Assembly (NCBI RefSeq): GCF_001649575.2
Contig: NC_051433.1
Location: 19,035,746-19,099,745 of the forward strand
Reading direction: 5' to 3'
DNA length: 64,000 nt
Source: Kryptolebias marmoratus
Lineage: Eukaryota > Chordata > Actinopteri > Cyprinodontiformes > Rivulidae
Shown: piece after piece, positions 13,546 to 24,810 of the stretch
How positions within the stretch are numbered: the stretch's first letter is position 1
Layout of the letters: each line of letters opens with the position of its first letter
Made by a program: the position numbers and the translations under genes
Notes under the pieces: generated by a model
What the model was told of the DNA's origin: nothing
Database searches by the model: none
The model's input: the letters and a program-made list of their open reading frames with translations, nothing else

Positions 13546-14225
13546 CTAAAGGGATAATTCAGATCAGCTGAAGTGGGGTTCCACAGAAAGTTCATGAATA
13601 ATTAGCATCTTACTTGTTGTAGATATGTAGTTCTTTGAACAACCTCGAATTGAAAAAAAAGATTCTAAATAACAATCTAAAAAAATTTATAGCAATTCAT
13701 ATAAACCATATTTATTAAACCTTTACATTGCTCTTAATTTTGCATTACATGATTATTCTATAATATTTGTAGTAGAAGTGCTACAGCTAGCTGCTGCTGC
13801 TATTTGTTTAAACAAATTACCACGGAATTATTTGTAAATACGCATGTAAAACAAAATGAGTGCAATGTAAGAGTTTATGAAAATATTAGTATTAGACATG
13901 TTTTAGGATATCAGCAATCCACTTTGTTTCTGTTTTAAAGATGTTGTCTTTTTTAACTTACACTTGAGCTATTTTAATGATTTGTTTCCTATTTTATGCC
14001 CAGCACTTTGGTCAACAGTAGTTTTTTGAAATAATCAATAAACTTTACTTACTTATTTGGTTAAACTCAAACCTGCTGTTAGCTTGTCAGCTGGTCACAG
14101 TTAAAATCTATTTCTCTAAACAGAGGCCAATTGAAAAGCTTTCTAGAACAGGTAAGATACTGATTGTTCATCATTTTTCCACAGAACCCCACTAAAAAAA
14201 AAAAAGATTGGAATTTTGGCTTTAA
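13546..14225. mobile_element. Family A element, near full length
   Basis: The left end is CTAA then AGGGATAATTCAGATC and GGGGTTCCACAGAAAG; the right end holds TTTTCCACAGAACCCC and finishes before TTAA. The arms are inverted and share the CATCTTACTTGTTGTAG / AACAGGTAAGATACTG blocks. The interior contains AAGTGCTACAGCTAGCTG and TGCATTACATGATTATT, also found in the copy at 23259. Confidence 0.7.
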
Positions 14226-15810
14226 AAACTTAAATAATTTTGTGAATGTATGTTACTTGGACAGATCAGCGTCTTCCTTCAGTTCCCAATCTCCCGACCT
14301 TTATGCTTATCTAAGCTCACTGTTTCTTGGCCCTTGCAACACCCAAGTATGGAGACGCGTCTTAAGAAAATTTTAAATTTATTGAAGAACACGAGTTTAA
14401 AGTGCAGCAGGGGAAGGAAAACACGAGACAGAGACGAAGGGGAGGAACGCTGTACGGCCTGCTGAAATTCCTTTTGTGACTTTCCTCCTCAGAAACAAAG
14501 AGGTCCGGAGTCTGAATGTGTGACGCTGCCTGGCCTTCAGCCACTTCCAACAGTCGAAGAAAGCTCTCAAGAAAACAGAGGCTGTCCCTGCCACCTCCAC
14601 CCCTCCTCCCTTTTTCCTCCCCCTCTGAGTCTCTCCATATAAATGCTTGGCAGTTTTACGCATGGCTGGGAGCAATTTCCCACAATGTGTAAATTAGTCA
14701 ATCTCCCAAGTCAGTAAAGTGGGCTTTGATGGGGAGGACATTAATGAAGTGTACCATTAGGCCTCACATTTGTATTCTTAGGGGCTCTCCAAGCTTTTGA
14801 TGTTGCGGGGCCCCATGGCTTATTATCCACATGCCAACGCTGCATGCCTCTGTTACTGAGACGGGAGGGAGGGAAGGAGGGGGGAAAAAAAACTGTGACG
14901 CTGGACATTTAAGTGCCCTACTCGACTGTCCACGCTGTCTTTTGCTGGCCATTTTGGTTTGGTAGACAGACAAGAAGAAAATGACGGAAGGCAGAAGAGA
15001 GACGGCGAGCTGTCCGAAAAGTTCTGCCCCGAGAGCTGAATGCTTCAAAGCTCTGTCTGGAGTAAATTGCTGTGGACCGCTTCATTCAGAGTCGAAGGGT
15101 TTTCCCTTCGTGGATGACAGTTGCGTGGTGACAAAGTTCAATTGGCACTGGTAGGACTGGAGAAGAGAGGGGGGGGGGGAGCAGATCAAAGCGGGACCAT
15201 TGTAATGGTTTTGTTCCGTGGAAAATCGCTTTTTGTCCCCGGCCTTTTCAAGCCCACTCCTGGCTCCAGTCGGAGTAAATGGGATTTTTAACTCCCTTGT
15301 GTGGGTGGAGGGGGTGCAGGGAGGGTGGAGGGAGTGGATTCTTAGCCTCCGGGTAAGGAACTCACCCTCCTCCCCTCCTCCCCTCTGACAATGCAAGGCC
15401 AAATATGTTGATACTATCGGGCCTTTCATCTGAACTCGGCATCATAATCTTCACAGAATAAGGTTTTGCAGAGTAATTGTGTAATTATGTGTGATATAAT
15501 TACCAGAACGTGACGTGGCAATAACCCGCCGTCTGTCTTTTAAATGCTCACTGTCTTTGCATTGTTTTTTCCGCTGCCTTATTATTTTTTTGAACTCCCT
15601 GGATGGATGAACAATTAAGATCTATCTCTGAGATTTCTTCCTGCTCTCATTTTGACTCATCCGAACTGGTCTGAAAGAACAGAAGACAAGTTGTAGGATT
15701 TATGCTAAAAAAAGAAAATGCTGACTTCGATGAGACCTTTTTGTGTCCATTTCTGTCAAAGGCAGGTGACTTTCAGCCTTTCACTGAAACTGCTGTAGGA
15801 TTTTGGAGAT

Positions 15811-15992
15811 TGGAGCAGTTTTAAGATGACCGTAATCCACTTTGGTCTTGGCTTCACTAAGACTAGCCATTAGCTCGTCAATTTGATCAGAATTAAACTA
15901 GTTGTTCAAAGAGAATCTACAACAGGTAAGATGTTAATTGTAACTTTTCCACAGAACCTAATTTCAAAAGATTGCAACTACTGCTTTATTAA
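15811..15992. mobile_element. Family A element, right half only
   Basis: TTTTAAGATGACCGTAATCC, a CACTTTGGTCTTGGC block, CAACAGGTAAGATG and TTTTCCACAGAACC occur in the same order as in the right arms of the other family A copies, ending near a TTAA. Confidence 0.65.
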
Positions 15993-16384
15993 AACTGTAA
16001 AAAGACCAAAGAAACAAAACTTTAAATGATATTTAACTTGATCAGTCTTAGTATTTATGTATTTATGTTATTATTCCGTCCACTTTAAATCTTCTAAAAG
16101 TTATAAGTAATAATGTTTGACTTAATGGTTTCTTTAATTTAAAAATAGCCTTCTCCATGCTGTCAATATTTAATTTGCAACTGGTTGAGTCAATTAATTT
16201 AGGATATGCAGCTTTCACCATCTGGGATCTAACAATGGAAATCCGCTTATGGTTGCATTCGTGTGCATTTACTTTATTTTCTTTTTGAAATTTTCATTAA
16301 TGTGGACTGTCTCTCTTGAGTAAACAAATGAATGAATAAAAAAATTCATGTGGATTGAAAAAATGAAACATTCAGAAAGTAATC

Positions 16385-16935
16385 ATTAGAAATAAATCTG
16401 CAGCTGAGTAACTTTTGAAGTCTAGCCCATTTAAGATGGCACTCAAACATGGCTATAACTCAGTCAGTTTTACACATATTGAGCCACAGTGTAGTGTGTT
16501 AATAACTAAGACTTATTCCCAACACATACTCTTGAGCGCTACAAATTGTGCAAGACCTTTGCTTCAAAGTTTGGCGTAAACTGTGTGTGTTAGCAAAGTA
16601 TCTCATAAACCTCTCGACAGATTTTAATGAAACTCACAGACATTAATCACTGGATGTACATCTACAACTGATTAAGATTTGAGAGTCAATCCAATTCAAG
16701 TTGGTTGCCACAGCTAATCGATATTAGCTAACACAAACGTGGCAATAATTTAGTCAATTTTACAGATACTGGGCCAGAGTTTGGTGTGGTAGTAGCTGAA
16801 AATCATTCACAACACACACTCTGAGCACTAATAGATCACACAAGATCTTCCAATACAGATTTTTTTTAAACTTTGACATAAGATGACCCTAGTTTGAAAC
16901 TCTGGCATATAAAGTGGCAGGCAATATGCATGAAG
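16385..16935 (+). repeat. Family C dispersed repeat, two units head to tail
   Basis: One unit runs from GCAGCTGAGTAACTTTTG through CTCAGTCAGTTTTACACATA to GTGCAAGACC. A second begins near AAAGTATCTCATAAACC and repeats the series CTACAACTGATTAAG, CCACAGCTAATCG, GATACTGGGCCAGAG, TAGTAGCTGAAAATC. Confidence 0.7.
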
Positions 16936-18276
16936 GGATTATAAATAGGTTTGAAACTGGCTGTAGACTGAGGAGCAAAAAAAGTGTGCATGTACATCTA
17001 TGGTTCCACTCATACAAGTTTTGAGGATATTTTAGTAGCCAAGTGCGTCAGACACAGCTCGGGCTCAGTCTGTGTGATTGACTGTACAAGCCGCTGGCCA
17101 AACGTCTCCACTTTTTTCCCCCCTCCCTTTAAGTTCAGGGAGAAAAGTGTTATTTCTTCAAAAGCCCCATTTGAGAAACCCAGCAACCCTGTAATTGCAA
17201 GGGAAAAGGCCGGACAACCTGCCAAACCAAACACTTGAGAGGGAATTTGAAATATTGTAAACAGTGGAGTAATCCACTCACTGTCGAGACCGGCGTGAAA
17301 GAGAAATGCTTTCAGATTCATAAGAGGGAGTTATGACAACAGCCCGGCATCGCCTTTAACGTTGCGACAGAAGGAGGGCCTGTGTTTTTGAAGGCCTCTT
17401 TATTCAAAAAGAATATCTCACTTCTTTCAAAATCTGTCATAACCTCTTTTCATTCCCACTCCAGCGACACCTCCTACTCCACAGCCTCCGACAGTAAATG
17501 ACGTTTATGGTCACCAGTGACCTCCTCTACGTGTTGACACGATGTTTTTCTTTCACTGTCAAATCAAAGTGGGGGGATTATTATTCCAGGGCAACCCCGT
17601 TTTCCCGTCTTACTGACCCGAGTCTACTGAAGCTGGAAGCATTAAAACTCAGTTTGGGTTCAGTGCAACTCTGCAGTTTTGTGGACTTAAGCACCCACCC
17701 CAGCCCTCCTCCCCTCCCCTCTTGCTTTCCTCACTCTTTTTTTTTTTCATCCTCTCCTTTTAAGAAAAAAAAAAAAAACCAAATCCCCCCGACACCAATT
17801 AGAAGGCAAAAGCGGAAATCTTCGACCAAACATGACATTTACAGGCTCAAACTCGAGACTTTTAATAGTTCCGCCACCCACCCTCAAATTTAAGTCATAG
17901 AAGAAGCTGTGTGGATGCAAAGGCTACATAGACATTAGATTTGTTTAATTTTCACGCTTTTTTTTTTCTTTTAACGTTTGACGTTTAAACCTGCTTGAAA
18001 AAGAGGCTGTGGTTCTTTCATTCATGTCACCTCATGTAAGGCCGCCACCCTCAGCGCCGATCTGTGCCAGTCTCCACAAAATTACGTCTACACGTGTTTG
18101 TACGGCTGTGCTTCAACCAGACTGGACCACAGCATTAATTAAGATAGAAACACATCATTAACTCAGACGCCCCCTCCCCCGCTCCCCTCCTTGCTTCAGG
18201 ACTACAGAGAGTACACAAAACCATTGGGTAATTACTGATAATTAAATCAATTACAGGCAGTCGTTGCCCTGCCAGC

Positions 18277-18304
18277 TCCATGGCGGCGGCGGTGGCGGCG
18301 GAGC
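18277..18304 (+). repeat. (GGC)n short repeat
   Basis: GGCGGCGGCGGTGGCGGCGG-type run within a GC-rich stretch; poly-Gly and poly-Pro frames here are its products. Confidence 0.8.
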
Positions 18305-21300
18305 CAGCTGTGTCGGGGCATTGCAAATATTTGAACAGCACAGTCCAAATATTCTCAGCGAGCTGCTTTTGCCTCTGATCAAATCATCGGCCAAAATCGC
18401 TCCAACTCGGGCAGGCAGTGTGACAGCGTGGGCCGAGCCAGCATGGCGGCCTGTACAACCCCGATGAGCTTCAGCGTTATTAACGAGAAGATTAGTTAGC
18501 TTTTTCCTTCCTGCGGAAGACGCTCTGCAATTTCTTCCCGATCGCACTTTAGCTTTGAAAGGTCTTTGGACGACTGTTAAAAGAAAGAATAATAGTGAGG
18601 GCAATTAAATTGCTGTACTCTTATTTTTCCAGATTACTATCTGGTGCTCTTGCAGTCATGGCTGACAGGAAAGAGATAAAATGGACCATTTGCTGCCTCC
18701 TTAGAAGGTGGGCTCGGGCAGAGAGAGGAAAACCCTGCAGGCCAAGCAGAATAAATATATTGTGTCTTCTTTTAATGCTTGTGTGGATCAATCTGTAACT
18801 ATTCACTGCATTTTAATATTATTCTATTCGCATTTTTTCTCCTGTGTCTTGTTGCACAGCTTTGAAAAAGCAATTAAATATACATCAAAACAGGTTTGAT
18901 TGGTATAAGTATCCTATGACTTCTGGTAGTTGTGCATTGTACAATGTGAAGAAACCTTGCAGAAAATGGGAGAAATCTTCCCATACATGACAATGAGATT
19001 TTGATGAATGCGTCAGAAAACACGTCCCTTTTGGAGCACTGTAGGTCAGACTTACCTCACAGTAGAAACATCCTTCAAAGTTTAAACTTGAAGTAGAACT
19101 TTGATATTTTTAACAGTGTTTACACAATAGCAGTTCAGGTTTTATGATTTCACCACAGAATGTTTAACTTACAGTGTTAAGGTCACACACTCTGACTTTT
19201 GAGCTGTCTAAACTTTCCCCACTTTCTCTAATAGACTTTTCTTACTCCCGCAACATTTTTAGTACAATTTATACGTCAAAATGTTGGTGTTTTTACCTTC
19301 TTTCCCCCAGTGTGTCTTTCCTTTTAATAGAACATATTGTTTTCTCTCAAATTCTCCCAGAATGCAAAGAACACAAAGAACACACACCCCACATAGATTT
19401 TAATTATATTTTAGCTCAAAATTTCTTTTCAAAATTAGAAATGTTTTGTTTTTTTAACTTGTCATATACCTTACATAAAACACTGTAGAAGTGTAAAAAT
19501 TGCTGCTGGTTGACCAGCAGAGCTTTCTGTTGCTCACGGTTCAAGAGTTTTTATGCAATTTATATTTTTTACACAATGATTGTGTGTTTAAGGCTCACTT
19601 TTCAGTCTGTGTTTCTGTCTAGCTGTTTTAAAAGTGCTATTAGGGAGTGAGAGACACAGGTATGTTGTAACCATGGTGATTATAAAGGGCCACTGGTAGA
19701 AGCTTTAACATTTATTTTAATCCTGCTTCTTTTTAAACTTCTTATATAGGTCATACCTCAAAATGTTGGCATTTTTCTGATTATTACAAAGCTGGTAATA
19801 GAGTTTAGGGAAGTGGCTGCATTCCTTTAGAATTTCTTCAGAATGTTTTACAGTGTTTCTTTTTTTTAATATCTCTTTGAAAGGGTTTTGCTTTCCTGTT
19901 TCAGTCACAGCAGCCTCCACCTTTCCCTGCTGGTGCCTTTAATTGCTATTTACAATAAACCAATTCACTGAAGTACCAAGACTCTGTGATTTATGTTTCA
20001 ACATGAGCTGCAACAAGTCATGCAATGTCAAGCTATTTTTCTGCGGGTTGTTTCAAAGTTGGGCAGCCCTTTTACCCCTTTCCACCAGGTTTTGCATGGC
20101 ATTATGGACTGCGTCTGATGTGGAGCAGCGGGGTGGAGAAGGTGCATCGAGGGGAGGGTTGGGGGGGGTTATCAGATGCAGATTTGGCGGTGTGGGCAGC
20201 CACAGTGGGGAGTGGCCACCAATGTCTCTGTGTGGTTTTGATAAAGATAGAGATTTATGCTCCTTCCAGCAGTTATGGGCCATTGTGGCGATGTCTGCAT
20301 AAACCTGCCGCCACCTCCGTCTCAACAAGCGGGGCTGAGGGCTGGCTGATATTGTTAATGACACTGGTGCCTCACTGATCTGTCACACGCACACAGTGAT
20401 CTGCCTGAAAAGGGGGAAAAAAAAGAAGAAAAAAGCATTTACCAAAAGGAGGTAGAAATGTGACAGCCACACAGAGAAATTCCCCTGGGTCTCTCTGCTG
20501 GACTGCTTTAATTTCATAAGGTTGTCAGATCAAACACAGATATTAATATGAAGCCTAATTTACATTCTTTCTCCGTGATGTAAGAATGAGAGCGTTTAGA
20601 GGAAGAATGAGAAGTTCCCGCACACTGCTTTTCTCTGCGGGTAGAGAAAAGGAACAAAGAAAGCAGAATTTGCAGAGTTTAGGATTAGGATACTCCGACC
20701 ACTAATGTAAACACGCTTAAACGTGATTTTTTTAAACAAATACAGCATGAAGTGTTTCTTTATAGTGGATCCTTCTTGGGCTCTCTTTCCATAACAGACT
20801 GACATGTGTGGAAGATAGTCCACAGAGGCTCCATTCGGAAGAGCAAGGGCACAGAGGGCAGGAGGGGGGAAGCAGTGTGCCGCTGCGCTCGTCCCCCCTG
20901 GCTTATTGAATTACCTAAATGAGCAGAGGAGACCAGGCTGGGGCTCTCAGCCTTTTGAAGTTTACAAATCATTCTGACTGCTCTGGGGCTTTGAGGGGAC
21001 GTCGCAAGGGAGGGAGCAAGTGGGGGGTGTCTTTTGATGCCTTAAATAAAAACATCAGGGAAACAAACAAACAAGGGAGAAAAGGGGGTAAAGATGAAGA
21101 TGAAGAGGTGGTAAGGAAACACCACGATACCCATGGCATCCTGGGAATGGTGATGCAGAGAAACCACTTCCTGTGTATGATGGGAAAATTGCAAGAGGGT
21201 GAGTGTGTGAGTGTGCATGTGATTTTTTTTTTTTTTTGGTATACAAAGTGAAGCTACATCCAGCCCAGTCAGATAGCTTGGCACAGAAACAGCTAACAGG

Positions 21301-21565
21301 TTCAAGCAGCAGCCTCCGGGGCGAGAAGTTAAAGCCAACGTGGAAGTGCCAAAAACTCATTCCTTTGAAGGCCTCTTGAAGGTGTCTCAAAAAGTGAATC
21401 AATCTGTGCAGACGTCTCATCAAAATGTCTGGTTTCGGGTCAGAAATACAACACAATTACATTTGGGTACGACAGTTTTTAACCTGCTGCAAAAGATCAT
21501 GGAAGTCTGTGTAAATAGCCATGTCATGAAACACTGACATCTGTGTAAAGGTTTATAAAATATGA

Positions 21566-21746
21566 CAGTTTTTTAGTAAAATTTACACTTTAGTCTTGCT
21601 CTTGCACAGACTAGCTGTTAGCTCTTCAGTCCAGTCGGAATAAAACTCTGTTTTCAAACCAAAGCCACTGAAAGAGTTACCTATAACAGGTAAGATGTTT
21701 ATCCCCCATAGCCTTTCCACAGAGCTTCACTTTAAAAGACTTGAAG
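21566..21746. mobile_element. Family A element, right half only
   Basis: TAGCTGTTAGCTCTTCAG, CGGAATAAAACTCTG, ATAACAGGTAAGATG and CCTTTCCACAGAGC repeat the right-arm order of family A. The outer end and flank are decayed. Confidence 0.6.
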
Positions 21747-23258
21747 AAGCGTTGCGAACGCTTACACTGAGTATAAAGCCATGCTAACAAACAGCTAGCA
21801 GCAAGTTTCAAGTTTATGAAACAAGGCTGAGAGTGGAATGGAGTTTCTCCTTAAAATAAGCGTCCTAATGTGTTGCATTATTCATTTTTTTTACATAAGA
21901 AAAGGAGAAAGATTACAATCAAACTTTTTTTCCAAAGGATTTGCCAGTCAGACTGCGTTAAGGGTTTAGGATTAGGGTAGGGAGGACAGAGTTACAGAAG
22001 AAATTACTTTTTTTTGTCCCAATCTTTCTTATGCAATCTGTGCTCAGAAAAAAAATAAAACTCAGCAGACTTCCGGATCAAATCCAGTTGAAATCTTTTA
22101 ATCATAAACTCACATGAAACATTTAGTAAAATTTTGCCATACGACCAAAATTGGACTAAGAAAATTGACTTATGACTTAAAAAAAATAATAAGTTAATGT
22201 TTCATTTAAAAAACAGAAAATCTTTCAAGTGGATTTCACCCCCTAGCAATGCAAACCACAGTTTTGTTTTGTTTTTTTCTGTAAGGACCAATCAGTAATT
22301 GATTGTGTCTGGATATGATGGGGAAAAGATAGCATGTTGTTAGTACAATCAGGGGGCTTTGCCAGGCTATTAACTGGAACTAATTAATTATGGCATGGAA
22401 ATGCGTTAAAACGACTCCCTCCCACTGAAGAAAACATCTATTTTCAGAATGGAAAAGCAAGAAAATGTAATTAGTGACATGATGGTGAAATAAGTTTGAC
22501 TTGATTTAAACCATATTGCTCTCATTGCATGTCCCCATTTCCCATTTCCACTCCTCAAGGAACCCATGATACAGTATTTTGCTTTCAAAAGACACTCAGC
22601 GTTTTCTCCAGCTGTCCTGTTTTCAAGCTGATTGTTCAGATTTATGTAAAACACATGCATTCAAGCTCACGACTGAGAATACCAAAAAATTGGGGAAAGA
22701 GTGATTTTAGCATACAGATTACCAGGAACTCAATCAGCATCTGTCTGGGGACTGTAAATCTGTTTCAACTTTGTGACCCGCTGGCTCCGTGTCTCTGCGA
22801 GCATGCGACTCCACTTTAATTGGACGACACAATGTCTGCGAGTCCTGAAGCTGGACAGAGCTCACGGCAAATTACCTCTCACTTCCTGTTCAATCCGAGC
22901 GGGCGCTCGAGTCGTTAAGGGAGCTGTTGGACTTTGAAAAGTGTTTGCTTTGCTTGGCATCTCCAGTAACTGCAACCCTGTTGTTCTGAAGACTAATTTG
23001 CCTTTTTGGAAAGTTTTTTTGTGCATACCCTATTAAAATTGCAACAGCAACACGGTGGATGGAGTGTAGGAGCACGCCCTGTAATGTGACGGGGCATTTC
23101 TTGATTTGAAAGAAACAAAAACAAAATCATAATGTTTTTACGTTTACTCTTAAAATAATACCAAAGACCATGCAAGTTAAGTTCCAAAGAAAAAGAGACG
23201 CATCACATATATTTCACCATAAGTCTATATGAAGCTTATTTTAGCAAAAGTTTTGTGG

Positions 23259-24166
23259 TTAAAGGAACACTTCAGATGTTTTAAAGTGGGTTTCTATAAA
23301 ACGTTTATGAACCATTAATATCTCACCTGTTGTAGATAACGTTTTTGAACCTTCTCAGGTCAGAGAAACAAAGTTTAACTCTGATCAGACTAATGCACTA
23401 ACAGCAGATCACTGCCATCTTAAAGCAAATCTAATCTCATGCTACAATATAAACCTTTACATTGCCATCAGTTTTGCATTACATAAATATTTTGTTAGAA
23501 ATATTATGATATTCCTGCAGGAAGTTCCCCAAGCTGTACAGGAAGTGCTACAGCTACCTTTTATTGCTGCTATCTGTGCTTGCAAATCCCTTTAAATTTG
23601 TATGCAAATAACTGTGAAACTGATGGCAATGTAATTTTTTATAAAATATTGATTGTATAAATTGTTATACCAGTTTTCAGAATAAACTACTTTGGTCAGT
23701 TTAGTTATTAGCATGTCTGCTCAGAATTAAACTCTACTCATGCACGCTGTCACAAAAGAAAAAAAAATATTACATGATTTTTGAGATATGATCACATGAA
23801 TACAAAAACGATGAATACTGAAAACTATTCAAAATCACACCTGGGAACATGTGAAAGACGTGTTTTACATGTTAATTTACCATGTTTTCACATGTAAGAA
23901 CATGTGATTTTCCATAAGTGAAGTTTATGAACTTTAAGTTCCAAACTCACATGGGAAACGTGTTCAAGGCATGTTTCACATATGTCACATGTTAATTGAA
24001 CATGTTTTTACATGTGAAAACAGGATTTCTACATGTGAAATTTATGTTTTGTTTTTGTTTTTTGTTTGAGGTTGTTCAAAAAGCTATCTACAACAGATAA
24101 GACATTAGTTGCTCATTTTCTTCCAAAGAACACCCCACTGTAAAAATATCAGAACTATTGCTTTAA
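23259..24166. mobile_element. Family A element, longest copy, both ends with TTAA
   Basis: TTAA (23259-23262) is followed by AGGAACACTTCAGAT; the right end in reverse reads AGCAATAGTTCTGAT followed by TTAA (24163-24166). The arms continue as inverted repeats of more than 100 bp (ACCTGTTGTAGATAACG against GCTATCTACAACAGATAAG). TTAA flanks suggest a piggyBac-type target choice. The copy has gained an ACATGT-rich block at about 23830-24040. No transposase frame. Confidence 0.75.
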
Positions 24167-24796
24167 ACCCTTGTTTCGTAGACAGACAAATTTAAAAATG
24201 ATAAATATAGCTGTAAACAGGACAGTCATTTAAAACACACAGTTGTGTGTGACGTAGATGAGCGTGTATAAAGTTATTTTTGAGTGATGTCACACAGTTT
24301 AAACTATAGTATTTTCTTGTGAAACAGTAGAAAAAGGCAAAGATAATTTGAGAAATGTTAATCTGCCTGGTTTTTCCTGGGAGTCCTTGCGAGCACTTAA
24401 ACCTCACCAGAGCTCTGCGCCTCTTCTGTGCCACTGCCTGGTGAAAGCAGAGTCCGGTGGAGGAGGATTGGTAGTGACATCTGGCAGTTTGATAAAGTGG
24501 ATTTGGTTTCTTTGGGGCAATTTCAGGCTGCTCTCCCCAGGCGCCAGGCCTACTCTGGTTAGTATATGACTTACATGTGTATGTTGCTGTGAGGGAGGAG
24601 GGGGTCTGAGTGTGGATGTAACAGAGACAGTACCGTATAATATACAGTATTTTAAAGCAGGTATGTTGTGTGTGTGTATGTGTGGTTCAGTGTATGGAGC
24701 TCAGAGGAAGTGGTTTGTTCAAATAGAAAACAGAAGTCCATCCACCATGTTTACTAATGCAAACCTTTCATCACCAGCTGCCTTAAAGCGCAGCAT

Positions 24797-24810
24797 CCCC
24801 CCCCCCCCNC
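24797..24810. other. Poly-C tract with one undetermined base
   Basis: A run of C contains the only N of the window, at 24809. Its length is probably uncertain in the assembly. Confidence 0.9.

Larger units (their letters stand above)
14226..21565. other. Intergenic DNA with candidate regulatory blocks
   Basis: Besides the listed family A and C copies no gene is seen. Repeat-free blocks with homeodomain- or SOX-type motifs lie at 14640-14790, 15460-15640, 18120-18480 and 20220-20300. Several 100-130-codon frames here overlap poly-purine or poly-pyrimidine text and look random. Confidence 0.5.

Noticed and set aside
17498..17893. 131-codon frame
   Set aside because: Includes poly-T and poly-A runs (Ser/Phe then Lys); not a known protein.
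21055..21456. 133-codon minus-strand frame
   Set aside because: His/Thr and Lys runs come from CA and poly-T tracts; no homology recognised.
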